A program made the translations under genes and the position numbers. Shown piece by piece: positions 25,336-34,024 of a stretch of 39,373 bases of DNA (the first letter of the stretch is position 1; each line of letters begins with the position of its first letter). The DNA lies in NCBI GenBank assembly GCA_964225135.1, contig CAXQNQ010000202.1:1-39373 (forward strand). The letters run 5' to 3'. Under the pieces are notes generated by a model, which saw only the letters and a program-made list of their open reading frames with translations, made no database searches and was not told the DNA's origin. This stretch comes from AM-2324 sp964225135. Its GTDB lineage: Bacteria; Bacteroidota; Bacteroidia; Chitinophagales; Saprospiraceae.

Positions 25336-25905
25336 AAACTTCTTGTTTTAATTATCGCCGTTTTTTCTTTTACATTTTAAAATGAAGTAAAAGCTCAACA
25401 AGAATCAGGTCAGGTAGTCATTTCAGCAGGGGCTGGATATTCTATTATCTCTAAATTATTATCTGTTGGAGAAAATGTAAAATCCATTCCACCCTTGTAT
25501 CTAAATGCAGATTTTGGCGTTACGGACAATTTCTCTGTAGGTCTTGCTGGATCATACAGCAGCATCTCATACGATGATGTGATTACATCTTTTGATGATA
25601 TGGTAAATATTGTTGAAGAAAATGTGAATGTACAAGGATCTAGAAATACTGTAGCAGCAAGAGCCCTTTTTCACTTTGGAAACAATCCCAAAATGGACCA
25701 ATATGCAGGTCTAAGAGCGGGTATGACCTTCTGGGGCTGGAATGATGAAAGTTTAGTAGATGAAGAAAACTTGAGTGCAAATAATTTCTCTTACAGACTT
25801 TTATATGGCATGAGAGCATACCTTACGGACAATCTAGGCGTTAACCTTGAAATCGGTATAGGTTCACCTTATTTCTTTAATGGAGGTATTTCATACCGCC
25901 TATAA
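25336..25905 (+). pseudogene. Outer-membrane beta-barrel protein gene with broken start and signal peptide
   Basis: The plus-strand frame ending at 25905 encodes about 175 residues of a small outer-membrane barrel (QQESGQVVISAGAGYS, LNADFGVTDNFSVGLAGSYS, MRAYLTDNLGVNLEIGIGSP, ending GGISYRL). Reading upstream in the same frame, a signal peptide is still visible, KLLVLIIAVFSFTF then NEVKAQQ, but a TAA at 25378-25380 interrupts it. Where a start codon would be expected the codons are ATT and TAA (25330-25335) rather than ATG. No ATG occurs in frame between the stop and 25500. An internal TTG (25495) would give a barrel without export signal, so I regard the gene as decayed, barring a sequencing error. 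It ends at a strong bidirectional terminator. Confidence 0.7.
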
Positions 25906-25906
25906 T

Positions 25907-25938
25907 AAAAAAGCCCCGAACAAATTCGGGGCTTTTTT
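25907..25938. terminator. Bidirectional rho-independent terminator
   Basis: AAAAAAGCCCCGAA (25907-25920) pairs with TTCGGGGCTTTTTT (25925-25938) over loop CAAA. It serves the barrel pseudogene on the plus strand and the GreA/B-like gene on the minus strand. Confidence 0.95.
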
Positions 25939-26393
25939 TATTCAATACTTAAAATACTGTAGCTGTTATTTCCCAATTGAACCAAATCTCCACTACGCTT
26001 TCCGATCAAAAGTTTACCTATAGGGGCATCCGTAGATACAGCAAAAACAAAATCAGGCCCTACTGCTACCCTCCCAACCGGTAATCCAATAAAAAAGCTA
26101 GCTTGATCACATATAACCAATCTGCCTACTTGAACACGATCAGAGTGCTTGCTTTGCTGCTTAAATACTTTCAATTGATCCAATTGTTGACGAATTCGCA
26201 AATACTGTCCATTTAACTTTTCTTCCTCCCGCTGCATCAAAGCTCTAGCCGTTTCAAACTTATCGCCAGCACTACTCTTTGTTTCTTGAGCTTTGGACTC
26301 TCCAATACTTTGAAGTTGCTCATCTACTTCATTTAATTGAAGTTGAAGCATATGGCCAATGGCCTTCATTACAGAAGATCTATCTATTCCCAT
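25938..26393 (-). CDS. GreA/GreB-like C-terminal domain protein
   Basis: A 151-residue protein: an N-terminal helical, coiled-coil-like part (LQLQLNEVDEQLQSIGESKA ... GDKFETARALMQREEEKLNG) and a C-terminal FKBP-like GreA/B domain (VQVGRLVICDQASFFIGLPV ... APIGKLLIGKRSGDLVQLG). True GreA/B factors insert an acidic coiled-coil tip into RNA polymerase to restart stalled transcripts. This Bacteroidota type is a remote relative whose tip is not obviously conserved, so a role at RNA polymerase is plausible but unproven. Some databases mislabel such genes as 3-oxoacyl-ACP synthase. It starts 5 bases after the stop of the DUF2007 gene, forming a two-gene operon with a shared terminator. Confidence 0.7.
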   Translation of the reverse strand: MGIDRSSVMKAIGHMLQLQLNEVDEQLQSIGESKAQETKSSAGDKFETARALMQREEEKLNGQYLRIRQQLDQLKVFKQQSKHSDRVQVGRLVICDQASFFIGLPVGRVAVGPDFVFAVSTDAPIGKLLIGKRSGDLVQLGNNSYSILSIE

Positions 26394-26398
26394 AGTAC

Positions 26399-26794
26399 CT
26401 ACTGATTACTTAACCTAAGCAATAATGGTAATGCAATGGCAAGTAGAATTACCCCAGCAAAAACCAAAAATAAGACTAACCTAAATTCTAGGTTAAAATC
26501 TTTGAAGAGTTTTATCTGACTCGTTCGCCTATCGAACCACTCAATAAAACTTCCTTTTTCAAATTCTCCATCAATCTGAATTAATTCTAAATCCAGTAAA
26601 ACTGCTTGTGCAACCTCTACATCTTTTTGTCTAACTTCTACAATTGCACCCCTTGTCCCTAAACCGTAAACATCCGCTACATCTAAAGTAGTCTCAAACA
26701 AAATCTTATAATCCAATTCAAGTTTATTGAACATCAGCTTAATTTGAATAAGTTCTGAACGATTAATGGTCTCATAAATACGAATGTACTCCAT
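26399..26794 (-). CDS. DUF2007-domain membrane protein
   Basis: A 131-residue protein. Residues 1-75 (MEYIRIYETINRSELIQIKL, DYKILFETTLDVADVYGLGT, GAIVEVRQKDVEVAQAVLLD) resemble the DUF2007 'putative signal-transducing' fold, a small ACT-like domain. One transmembrane helix follows near the C-terminus (FRLVLFLVFAGVILLAIALPLLL). It would sit in the inner membrane with the soluble domain inside. Function unknown. First gene of an operon with the GreA/B-like gene. Confidence 0.7.
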   Translation of the reverse strand: MEYIRIYETINRSELIQIKLMFNKLELDYKILFETTLDVADVYGLGTRGAIVEVRQKDVEVAQAVLLDLELIQIDGEFEKGSFIEWFDRRTSQIKLFKDFNLEFRLVLFLVFAGVILLAIALPLLLRLSNQ

Positions 26795-26940
26795 ATAGTT
26801 TCAATCAATTATTGAGTATTAGAAAAAAACACTATCACCTAACCATAAGAATAGGTCAAAAAAATAAATATTTACCTAATTGAATCTAAAATCCACTAAA
26901 TTTTGTTCTGACCATAATGAAAAACTAAGTTATCATCTAT

Positions 26941-28020
26941 ATGAATATTGGAATAATTAAGGAAAAAGATGACAATCGAATTGCTATCATTCCTTCTACT
27001 ATCATCAAACTTATAGAATTAGGGTTTACTTGTAGCGTCGAAAAAGAAGCTGGGAAAAATGCCTTTTTTTCAGATCAAGAATACATAGAGGCCAAAGGAA
27101 AGATATCTGACCGAACCTCCTTGATCCAAAATGCTGATATACTTATCAGTATTCATCCATTACCTGTAGAAACATATAAACAATGTAGGAAAGGAACCAT
27201 TGTTATTTCACAATTTGCACCTTTTTCTGATCCAGATATTGTTGAAAAATTAAACATTATAGGTGTTCAAGCCATAAGCTTAGATATGATTCCTAGAACC
27301 ACATTAGCTCAAAGTATGGATGTCCTTTCATCTATGGCTTCTGTTGCAGGTTACAAATCTATTCTTGAGGCAGCCAATATATTACCGCGGTATTTGCCAA
27401 TGATGATTACAGCTGCAGGAAGTATAAAACCTGCAAGAGTACTCATATTGGGCGCGGGAGTGGCTGGCTTACAAGCAATTGCCACCGCCAAAAGATTGGG
27501 GGCTATCGTAGAGGCATTCGATACTCGGTCAGCTGCCAAAGAAGAAGTCGAAAGTTTAGGGGCCAAATTTGTTGAGGTAGAAGGAGCTGTAGAAGACAAA
27601 GAAGCTGGAGGCTATGGAGTTGAACAATCTGAGGATTTTATCAAAAGACAACGAGCAGAAGTTCAAAATAGAGCTATTAATGCTGATATCATAGTCACCA
27701 CAGCACAGGTAAGGGGACGAAAAGCGCCTATCCTAATACCTAAGGAGACCGTCGAAAAAATGAAAGAAGGTGCTGTAATAATCGATTTAGCCTCTTCCAC
27801 TGGAGGTAATTGCGAATTATCTAAAGATCAAGCATTAATCCAGCATCAGGGAGTATGGATTATGGGGAATTCCAATTTGGCAGCAAAGCTGCCACAGGAC
27901 TCCAGTACCCTTTTCAGTAATAACATTTTCAATTTGCTTAAACACCTTTTCAAAAACGAGCCTAAAGCGCTAGATCCTGAGGATCCTATCGTTCAAGGAG
28001 CACTAATCACAAATTCCTAA
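26941..28020 (+). CDS. pntA: NAD(P) transhydrogenase subunit alpha part 1 (NAD-binding domain I)
   Basis: The soluble NAD(H)-binding domain of the proton-translocating transhydrogenase, which uses the proton gradient to reduce NADP+ with NADH. The 359-residue length equals the split alpha-1 subunit. Marks: MNIGIIKEKDDNRIAIIPST, PRTTLAQSMDVLSSMASVAGYK (about 119-140), the Rossmann loop VLILGAGVAGLQAIATAKRLGA and EAFDTRSAAKEEVESLGA, and VTTAQVRGRKAPILI. First gene of a tight three-gene operon with alpha-2 and beta (gaps of about 11 bases). Start ATG 26941. A near-consensus TAAATTTTG sits about 40 bases upstream but lacks exact TAnnTTTG spacing. Confidence 0.95.
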   Translation: MNIGIIKEKDDNRIAIIPSTIIKLIELGFTCSVEKEAGKNAFFSDQEYIEAKGKISDRTSLIQNADILISIHPLPVETYKQCRKGTIVISQFAPFSDPDIVEKLNIIGVQAISLDMIPRTTLAQSMDVLSSMASVAGYKSILEAANILPRYLPMMITAAGSIKPARVLILGAGVAGLQAIATAKRLGAIVEAFDTRSAAKEEVESLGAKFVEVEGAVEDKEAGGYGVEQSEDFIKRQRAEVQNRAINADIIVTTAQVRGRKAPILIPKETVEKMKEGAVIIDLASSTGGNCELSKDQALIQHQGVWIMGNSNLAAKLPQDSSTLFSNNIFNLLKHLFKNEPKALDPEDPIVQGALITNS

Positions 28021-28031
28021 AGATTAACGCT

Positions 28032-28343
28032 ATGGAAAATTTTATGGTCGCATTCAATCAGAACTTATTTTTTATCTATCTGATTATTTTCACTATTATT
28101 CTAGGTTTTGAAGTGATATCTAAGGTCCCTACCATCCTACATACACCATTGATGTCTGGAGCTAACGCTATTAGTGGTGTGGTTCTAATCGGAGCCATCA
28201 TCCTAATTCGAACAGCTGAACCAACTGAATACTTAAGGTTAAGTCTAGGTGTTTTAGGCATTGTATTAGGCACCATAAATATTGTAGGTGGATTCAAAGT
28301 CACCGATCGAATGCTAGAAATGTTTAAAAAGAAAGCCAAATAA
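28032..28343 (+). CDS. NAD(P) transhydrogenase subunit alpha part 2 (membrane)
   Basis: A 103-residue membrane subunit with three or four hydrophobic helices: FFIYLIIFTIILGFEVIS, AISGVVLIGAIILIRT and LRLSLGVLGIVLGTINIVGG. The sequence VPTILHTPLMSGANAISGVV is diagnostic for the C-terminal membrane part of PntA, which is separate from domain I in many bacteria. It contributes helices to the proton channel with the beta subunit. Start ATG 28032, 11 bases after the alpha-1 stop. It ends VTDRMLEMFKKKAK, a basic cytoplasmic tail. Confidence 0.95.
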   Translation: MENFMVAFNQNLFFIYLIIFTIILGFEVISKVPTILHTPLMSGANAISGVVLIGAIILIRTAEPTEYLRLSLGVLGIVLGTINIVGGFKVTDRMLEMFKKKAK

Positions 28344-28355
28344 AAGTTAGTGAAT

Positions 28356-29756
28356 ATGAAAACGACATTTATTCTAAATATAAGTTACCTAATCGGTGTG
28401 CTGACTTTTGTTTTTGGACTTAGATTATTAGGTTCTCCCGATACAGCAAGAAAAGGAAATACCCTGGCAGCATTGGGTATGGGATTTAGTGTCTTGGTTA
28501 CCTTATTTATACCCATATCAGGAGCAGCTAATAACTATGTATGGATTTTTGCCGGATTATTAATCGGTGGTGGTATTGGATGGTTGACTGCCATACGTGT
28601 TCAAATGACAGCAATGCCGCAACTAGTTTCGGTCCTGAACGGTTTGGGTGGTGCCTGTGCAGCTTTATTAGCTATTACAGAGCTTCTCCCTTTATATCAA
28701 GGAGAAATACAAATGGGTACCAGCCAAATTGGTATAGGCATCTTTGCACTCTTGATTGGATTGGTATCTTTTTCTGGATCCTTATTGGCCTACGGAAAAC
28801 TACAAGGTTTGGTCAATGATAGTCAGGTACAATTGCCTTACCATAATATTTTGAATCTAATCATGCTAATTGCTGTACTGGTGCTATCGGTATTGTTGAC
28901 CGTATCTGATCCTAGTACTAGCATTCTATATGTGTTTTTGGTAATCACGCTGATTTATGGATTTTCGTTTGTAGCCCCTATTGGCGGAGCAGATATGCCT
29001 GTGGTCATTTCCCTACTCAACTCTTTAACTGGACTCTCTGCAGCTGCAGCAGGATTCATCTATCAAAGCCAACTCATGATCGTTGGAGGTATATTAGTAG
29101 GAGCAGCAGGTACCATTTTGACCATTCTCATGTGTAATGCCATGAATCGCTCCTTATTTAATGTGATAATAGGCGGATTTGGATCAGCTGGTTCAGCAGC
29201 TGGATCAGATGGTACTGAGGGAAAAACCGCTAAGACCATTACCAATAATGATTTATCTATACTTTTATATTATTCCCAATCCGTTGTCTTTGTTCCGGGT
29301 TATGGCCTAGCAGTTGCCCAAGCCCAAAAAACAGTTAAAGAACTAGAAGACTTGTTAGAAAAAAATGGCGTTGATGTCAAATATGCGATCCATCCTGTAG
29401 CCGGACGAATGCCTGGACATATGAATGTATTATTAGCCGAGGCAGATGTCCCATATCCTAAACTATTGGATTTAGAAGAAGCTAATGATGTACTTCCCAA
29501 TACAGATGTAGTCGTTGTTGTAGGTGCCAATGATGTGGTCAACCCAGCAGCAGAGGACAATCCTGGTAGTCCAATTTATGGAATGCCAGTTCTTCAAGTA
29601 TGGAATGCCAAGAACATTATTGTGTTGAAGAGAAGTATGAGTCCAGGTTATGCGGGTATACAAAATCCGCTTTTCTTCCACGAGAAGACAAAAATGCTGT
29701 TTGGAGATGCAAAAAACAGTCTTTCAGAATTAACAAAAGAGGTAAAGAACCTTTAA
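28356..29756 (+). CDS. pntB: NAD(P) transhydrogenase subunit beta
   Basis: The third transhydrogenase subunit: about nine membrane helices forming the proton path (for example GFSFVAPIGGADMPVVISLL), then the NADP(H)-binding domain III. Domain III motifs are complete: VPGYGLAVAQAQ, VAGRMPGHMNVLLAEADVPY, VVGANDVVNPAAEDN, KRSMSPGYAGIQNPLF and MLFGDAK. Length of about 466 residues is normal. Two starts are possible, GTG 28350 and ATG 28356; the ATG gives MKTTFILNISYL and is preferred. It ends in a hairpin that overlaps the stop codon. With the rhodopsin elsewhere in the window, it could convert light-driven proton force to NADPH. Confidence 0.96.
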   Translation: MKTTFILNISYLIGVLTFVFGLRLLGSPDTARKGNTLAALGMGFSVLVTLFIPISGAANNYVWIFAGLLIGGGIGWLTAIRVQMTAMPQLVSVLNGLGGACAALLAITELLPLYQGEIQMGTSQIGIGIFALLIGLVSFSGSLLAYGKLQGLVNDSQVQLPYHNILNLIMLIAVLVLSVLLTVSDPSTSILYVFLVITLIYGFSFVAPIGGADMPVVISLLNSLTGLSAAAAGFIYQSQLMIVGGILVGAAGTILTILMCNAMNRSLFNVIIGGFGSAGSAAGSDGTEGKTAKTITNNDLSILLYYSQSVVFVPGYGLAVAQAQKTVKELEDLLEKNGVDVKYAIHPVAGRMPGHMNVLLAEADVPYPKLLDLEEANDVLPNTDVVVVVGANDVVNPAAEDNPGSPIYGMPVLQVWNAKNIIVLKRSMSPGYAGIQNPLFFHEKTKMLFGDAKNSLSELTKEVKNL

Positions 29757-29775
29757 TTCTTTAACCTCTTTTGTT
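29732..29775. terminator. Hairpin at the end of the transhydrogenase operon
   Basis: An 18/19-base inverted repeat with one bulge (left arm 29732-29749, right arm 29757-29775) spans the pntB stop codon and lies between convergent genes. The T run is weak (TTTTGTTGTTT), so efficiency is uncertain. Confidence 0.6.
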
Positions 29776-29792
29776 GTTTATATGCCCCAATC

Positions 29793-31112
29793 TTAATCTT
29801 TAATAAACTTGACCTGAGCTGTGCCTATTTGAAGTAAATATAATCCGGTTTTAAGATCTTGAATATCTATTTCCCCTTGAACTACAGGTACAGTCATTTC
29901 TTGTCCCAACATATCTAGGATGGTTGCTTGATTCGCTGTAAGTCCTTGTATATACAATACATCCTTTGCTGGATTAGGATAAACCTCCAATGTATTTTTA
30001 GCATTTATCCGCACCACTTGAATGTCTGAGTACGTAGAATGACCATCATAGTCCATCTGATTTAGTCTATAATATACTACAGGTGTGGATACATCTGCAT
30101 CTACCACTTCATAATGTGTAAGAACTTTAGTATCGCCTTGGCCTGCAACGAATTCAAGGGTTTCCCAATCACGCCCATCAACAGAACGCTCTACTGCAAA
30201 TCCTTCATTATTTTCCTCTGAAGCTGTCACCCAATTCAATATAGCCGTTTCTCCTTTTGCTATAACTGTAAAGGATATCAACTCAACTGGTAAAAGGGCA
30301 CATGCGTTGGTAACAGCAGTTAAATCAGCACAATTGGCTCCATTTCCTGAAATAGTATTAGTTCCAGCATTGTCTATGTAAGAACAAACAGCACTGATTT
30401 CACAAGTTGCTAAAGTGGTATTAGAGGTTATAATTAAATCAGTGATAGTAGTATAGTCTAAGACATCTAAGCCAGCAAGTGTAGTTAATGCATCATTAAG
30501 CTCTACTTTCAGGTATCCACCTAAACTCGCAAGAGACCCTAAGCCATTCAAACTAGTCATAGCATCATTATCATCTATCCATAAATATTCACCAATTGAT
30601 GTTAAATTATTCAAACCAGTGAAATCCACTAGGCTAGCATTTTCAGGAATATTAGCATAACCACCGATAGTAGTTAAATTCTCCAAACCGGCAAAACTAG
30701 TGGCAGCGTCATTATTCTGAAATACGAAGTCATCACCAATACTCGTTAGGGCATCAAAACCAGTCATATCAGTAATATTAGGTGCATTTATGATGGCTAA
30801 ATCCGTACCAATAGAAGTTATATTATGAAAGCCATTAAAATTAGTAGCGTTAGAATTTTGGATTGTAACAAACCCAGTAACCGTAGTGAGGTTAGAAGCT
30901 AATGAAAAATCAGTAATAGAGGCATCATTAAAAAATAAATCTCCTGTAAAAGTCGTACAACCCGCACCATTGCCAGAGGTAAAAAAGTCCGTCACTTGCT
31001 GTTGAGTAGTAAAAATTTCAGTTCCCGAACAAGTTTGACCTAATGCAGTAAATTGAATGGAACTGATGAATAGCAGTAATAAGAGCATTGTTTTTGTAAT
31101 CGATTTGATCAT
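29793..31112 (-). CDS. Secreted leucine-rich/receptor-L-like protein with T9SS sorting domain
   Basis: A 439-residue exported protein (signal MIKSITKTMLLLLLFISSIQ ... LGQ). Residues 60-230 are repeats of about 23 residues such as LTSIGDDFVFQNNDAATSFAG, LTTIGGYANIPENASLVDFTG and LTSIGEYLWIDDNDAMTSLNG, resembling receptor L domains or bacterial leucine-rich repeats, ending in a cysteine-bearing cap (CEISAVCSYIDN). A beta-sandwich module (LLPVELISFTV ... VYYRLNQMDYDGHSTYSD) and a T9SS tail (LEVYPNPAKDVLYIQG) follow. The likely role is surface adhesion or ligand binding; no catalytic motif. It is a more distant relative of the two genes at 34025 and 35649. Confidence 0.85.
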   Translation of the reverse strand: MIKSITKTMLLLLLFISSIQFTALGQTCSGTEIFTTQQQVTDFFTSGNGAGCTTFTGDLFFNDASITDFSLASNLTTVTGFVTIQNSNATNFNGFHNITSIGTDLAIINAPNITDMTGFDALTSIGDDFVFQNNDAATSFAGLENLTTIGGYANIPENASLVDFTGLNNLTSIGEYLWIDDNDAMTSLNGLGSLASLGGYLKVELNDALTTLAGLDVLDYTTITDLIITSNTTLATCEISAVCSYIDNAGTNTISGNGANCADLTAVTNACALLPVELISFTVIAKGETAILNWVTASEENNEGFAVERSVDGRDWETLEFVAGQGDTKVLTHYEVVDADVSTPVVYYRLNQMDYDGHSTYSDIQVVRINAKNTLEVYPNPAKDVLYIQGLTANQATILDMLGQEMTVPVVQGEIDIQDLKTGLYLLQIGTAQVKFIKD

Positions 31113-31387
31113 CTTATAAAATTTTGAGAATCAAGAGTTTTTGTCAATTACAAAGTTGTAGATGTTGGCTTAATCATTCTGTTTATTTTCTGATTTTGGG
31201 TTATAAGTAATGTATTACCAACTCCATTCCCCTTTTTTCAGGTATAGTATTTTTTACCATTTGACACACCCTACATTTCAATCAATTATACCGCCATACG
31301 CCCGACAAACTAGATGATTTATAATAAGTGAAAAATCCTAAATAATTGAATAGGTAATTCAATCCATCCATTCATAAGAATAGAAAA
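31113..31387. other. Intergenic stretch without a gene
   Basis: About 275 AT-rich bases (336 including the adjoining terminator) between the leucine-rich protein start and the M24 peptidase stop. It presumably holds the promoter for 29793-31112. I saw no open frame with family resemblance, no strong repeat and no exact TAnnTTTG element. Confidence 0.5.
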
Positions 31388-31427
31388 AAAAAGACGGCTA
31401 ACCCGTATAAGGTCTAGCCGTCTTTTT
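31388..31427 (-). terminator. Rho-independent terminator of the M24 peptidase gene
   Basis: AAAAAGACGGCTA (31388-31400) pairs with TAGCCGTCTTTTT (31415-31427); inner ACC/GGT bases can extend the stem. A U run follows on the minus strand. Confidence 0.9.
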
Positions 31428-31448
31428 ATTGAATGAAGTTGAAGTCAA

Positions 31449-32783
31449 TTATCGGGGGATAGGATATATCTCCTCAGCCCGACCATCCAAGAATCTAAAG
31501 CCCTGTTCATCATACAAGCCATCTTCCTCCAGCATAATACGGACAATCTTCCCCCACTCCTCTACCTCAGTAGCAGCAAAAAGCTCAATAGAATAACAGG
31601 TGTTGGCATACAGCGGATAATCTCCCTTTCCTGCGACTCCACCCTGCTGATCCCAAAGTCCTATCGTTGGTCCGGCTGCATGCCCATGAAATCCTATTGG
31701 GTGTGTATATATAGATGCCTCAAATCCTTGCCCTTTAGCTTCCGTAAGGGCATCGCTCAATATGGTATTCCCAGATTTTCCAGCTACAAAATTCTTGACC
31801 AAAATATCCTGTAGCTTATTACCATTCTTAAAAGCATCCGCGAGCCCTTTAGGCACCTCAGTCTCCCCATCTCTAAGCATGTAAAAATGCTGTTGCTGAT
31901 CGGTATTCAACCTCAAATAAGTAATACCAAAATCTACATGAAGTAAGTCTCCCTTTTGGATTATTTCATCTTCAGGTCTATTAGCAAATGAACGTAAAAA
32001 GGCATTATCACCCATATTGGATCGTTGAATGGAAACAGAAGGATGAAACCAAGTGTCTAGGCCTAAAGATTTAACCCGTTGCCTCAACCACCATATCACA
32101 TCATCCGTGGTCGTAACTCCAGGTGTAATATGCTCTGCTGAAAATGCCTCTTGAAGGATTTCATGTCCCATCTGACAAATCATTGGATAGATCTCTATTT
32201 CAGGCTTAGATCTAGTCTCCAACCAGGCAATTGAGAGATCTTGGGCAGATACTACTCTAGAATGATACTGTTCAGGCAGCTTGGCCATAAATGCCTCATA
32301 TTCAGAATACACCAATCCATCTGCCAAACCAAAATCTTCTGAAAAGTTCAGTCCAATGGTTTGTGGATTTCTCGCTTCAATATGCTCTATTAAGGCATCC
32401 CACTGATCCGGATAAACATCTACAGTCCATGCACCTTGCAATAAGCGACCTACATTATATCGAGCAATAGCAATCTTATCTATCCCACCCTCAGGCTTTT
32501 TAGAGAACACCAAAATAGTTCTTCTTCTAGCAGACAACCACTGCGCTGGAAGCATGGTCTTCATCACAGGATCTTCATTATATTCTCTAGATATAATAAT
32601 CCACATATCCAATCCTTCTCGCTCCATCAATTCAGGTAATAAACTGTCTAACCTATATTCCAAAACCTGATCAATAAAGGCACTTTGCTCCCTAACCGTT
32701 AGTATTTGATCCAAAGCACGTTCCTGTGCATGCAGACTTCCAAGGCCTACAAACACGATGACTAGCATTATCCAATTTTTCAT
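31449..32783 (-). CDS. Exported M24-family metallopeptidase (Xaa-Pro aminopeptidase-like)
   Basis: A 444-residue protein with signal peptide MKNWIMLVIVFVGLGSLHAQ, an N-terminal creatinase-like domain (about 35-190) and a pita-bread M24 domain. Metal ligands are recognisable: D284 (HVDFGI), D295 (LNTDQQQ), the histidine cluster GFHGHAAGP (366-368) and E400 (YSIELFA), with a final glutamate in RIMLEEDG (419-420). The usual last motif is somewhat altered, so the exact specificity (Xaa-Pro or other dipeptides) is uncertain. It likely acts in the periplasm on peptides. It follows the lactonase-family gene by 44 bases on the same strand; a 7-base inverted repeat (TTCGTAA/TTACGAA, 32783-32805) abuts its start codon. 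Confidence 0.88.
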   Translation of the reverse strand: MKNWIMLVIVFVGLGSLHAQERALDQILTVREQSAFIDQVLEYRLDSLLPELMEREGLDMWIIISREYNEDPVMKTMLPAQWLSARRRTILVFSKKPEGGIDKIAIARYNVGRLLQGAWTVDVYPDQWDALIEHIEARNPQTIGLNFSEDFGLADGLVYSEYEAFMAKLPEQYHSRVVSAQDLSIAWLETRSKPEIEIYPMICQMGHEILQEAFSAEHITPGVTTTDDVIWWLRQRVKSLGLDTWFHPSVSIQRSNMGDNAFLRSFANRPEDEIIQKGDLLHVDFGITYLRLNTDQQQHFYMLRDGETEVPKGLADAFKNGNKLQDILVKNFVAGKSGNTILSDALTEAKGQGFEASIYTHPIGFHGHAAGPTIGLWDQQGGVAGKGDYPLYANTCYSIELFAATEVEEWGKIVRIMLEEDGLYDEQGFRFLDGRAEEIYPIPR

Positions 32784-32827
32784 TCGTAAATTTTTGACTT
32801 ACGAAAAGATAATAAATAAGACCAAGA

Positions 32828-33940
32828 CTAGAAAAGTAAACAAACAGGATTCGGAGCCTCAATAGAAGAAACAAAACTTAATGTACCCCTTTCACTATCA
32901 CGCTTAAAACTAACAATGTTGTTTCCTTCTTGGTTAGCAACCAACAAAAAAGCCCCATCTGGACTTAAAGTGAAGTTCCTCGGAGTAGCTCCCCTTGTAG
33001 ACTCAAATCCGATATGCTCCAAATGCCCATCTTTTCCAACTTTGAAAATAACAATACTGTCATGACCTCTATTGGAAGCATATAAAAATTGTCCGTCAGC
33101 AGAAAGGTGAATATCTGCACAAGTATTAAAGCCATCAAAATCTGCCGGAAGAGTAGGATATACGCCATCTACTTGCATATCTCCTGTTTCATTGATTTGA
33201 ACATTAGCAATAGTTCCATCCAATTCATTCAAAACAAATAGGCGCTCCTCATTTAAAAAACACAAATGGCGTGGTCCAGCTCCAGGATTCAGTTTTAATT
33301 TTTGTCCTTCATGCACCAACCGCTCTTTTTCCTCTAGCAAATAGGAAGTCCAGATCTCATCTGTCCCTAAGTTCACCGCTAAAACATGTCCAGTGCCAGG
33401 AGCAAACCAAACACTATGAGCATGAGGCCCCTCTTGTCTATCCGTTGGTCCAGAACCTTCGTGCTGTTGGACATCCAACAAATCACTCAAATATCCATTG
33501 TCAGATAAGGTCAAATAACCAATATTACCTCCAGTATAATTGGCTACAAGAACTTGACCATTTTCATCCATAGTCACAAAGCAAGGATGTGCTCCACCCG
33601 TAGGAGAAGTATTTAAATGGATTAAACTATCAGGTGTTATTTTAAACGATTGAATACTACCTGCTTCATTTTCGTTCACTGCAAGTAAATAATCCCCAGA
33701 CTTAGACAAAAAAGAAGGATTGGAAGCCTCAGCAACTAGGCCTTCAGCTGAAAGCTGCCCTGTTTCGTCGATACTATACTTGTAAATACCTTTGCTATCT
33801 CCGGAGGTGTACGTGCCAACATAAAACGAAGTCTGCATAGCTGCTGCTTTTGATGGTTCAATTGGATTCGTATTTTGATCAGGTGTACAAGACCAAACAC
33901 ATACTAGGATAAACAAAATTGCAAAAATTCTAGAGTTCAT
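32828..33940 (-). CDS. Lactonase-family seven-bladed propeller lipoprotein (6-phosphogluconolactonase-like)
   Basis: A 370-residue protein of the lactonase/Pgl propeller family (PF10282): FYVGTYTSGDSKGIYKYSID, NPSFLSKSGDYLLAVNE, GGAHPCFVTMDENGQVLVANYTGG, GPHAHSVWFAPG, GAGPRHLCFL and LSADGQFLYASNRGHDSI mark successive blades. Cytoplasmic members hydrolyse 6-phosphogluconolactone. This one has a lipoprotein signal (MNSRIFAILFILVCVWSC, Cys18), so it acts outside the cytoplasm and a role in the pentose phosphate pathway is unlikely; another lactone or a binding function is more plausible. It probably forms an operon with the M24 peptidase gene. Confidence 0.85.
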   Translation of the reverse strand: MNSRIFAILFILVCVWSCTPDQNTNPIEPSKAAAMQTSFYVGTYTSGDSKGIYKYSIDETGQLSAEGLVAEASNPSFLSKSGDYLLAVNENEAGSIQSFKITPDSLIHLNTSPTGGAHPCFVTMDENGQVLVANYTGGNIGYLTLSDNGYLSDLLDVQQHEGSGPTDRQEGPHAHSVWFAPGTGHVLAVNLGTDEIWTSYLLEEKERLVHEGQKLKLNPGAGPRHLCFLNEERLFVLNELDGTIANVQINETGDMQVDGVYPTLPADFDGFNTCADIHLSADGQFLYASNRGHDSIVIFKVGKDGHLEHIGFESTRGATPRNFTLSPDGAFLLVANQEGNNIVSFKRDSERGTLSFVSSIEAPNPVCLLF

Positions 33941-33955
33941 AAATATAACTTAACG

Positions 33956-33990
33956 AAAAAAGGTAGCATGAAAAACATGCTACCCTTTTT
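33956..33990 (-). terminator. Rho-independent terminator of the leucine-rich protein gene at 34025
   Basis: GGTAGCATG (33962-33970) pairs with CATGCTACC (33976-33984) over loop AAAAA. A and T runs flank the stem, giving a U run on the minus strand. Confidence 0.9.
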
Positions 33991-34024
33991 CCATTCTAAA
34001 TGAAAAATTCTATCAAAAGTTAAG

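Noticed and set aside
25495..25905. Intact 136-residue protein from TTG 25495
   Set aside because: This start falls inside the barrel domain and removes the export signal that is still visible upstream; a broken longer gene explains the data better.
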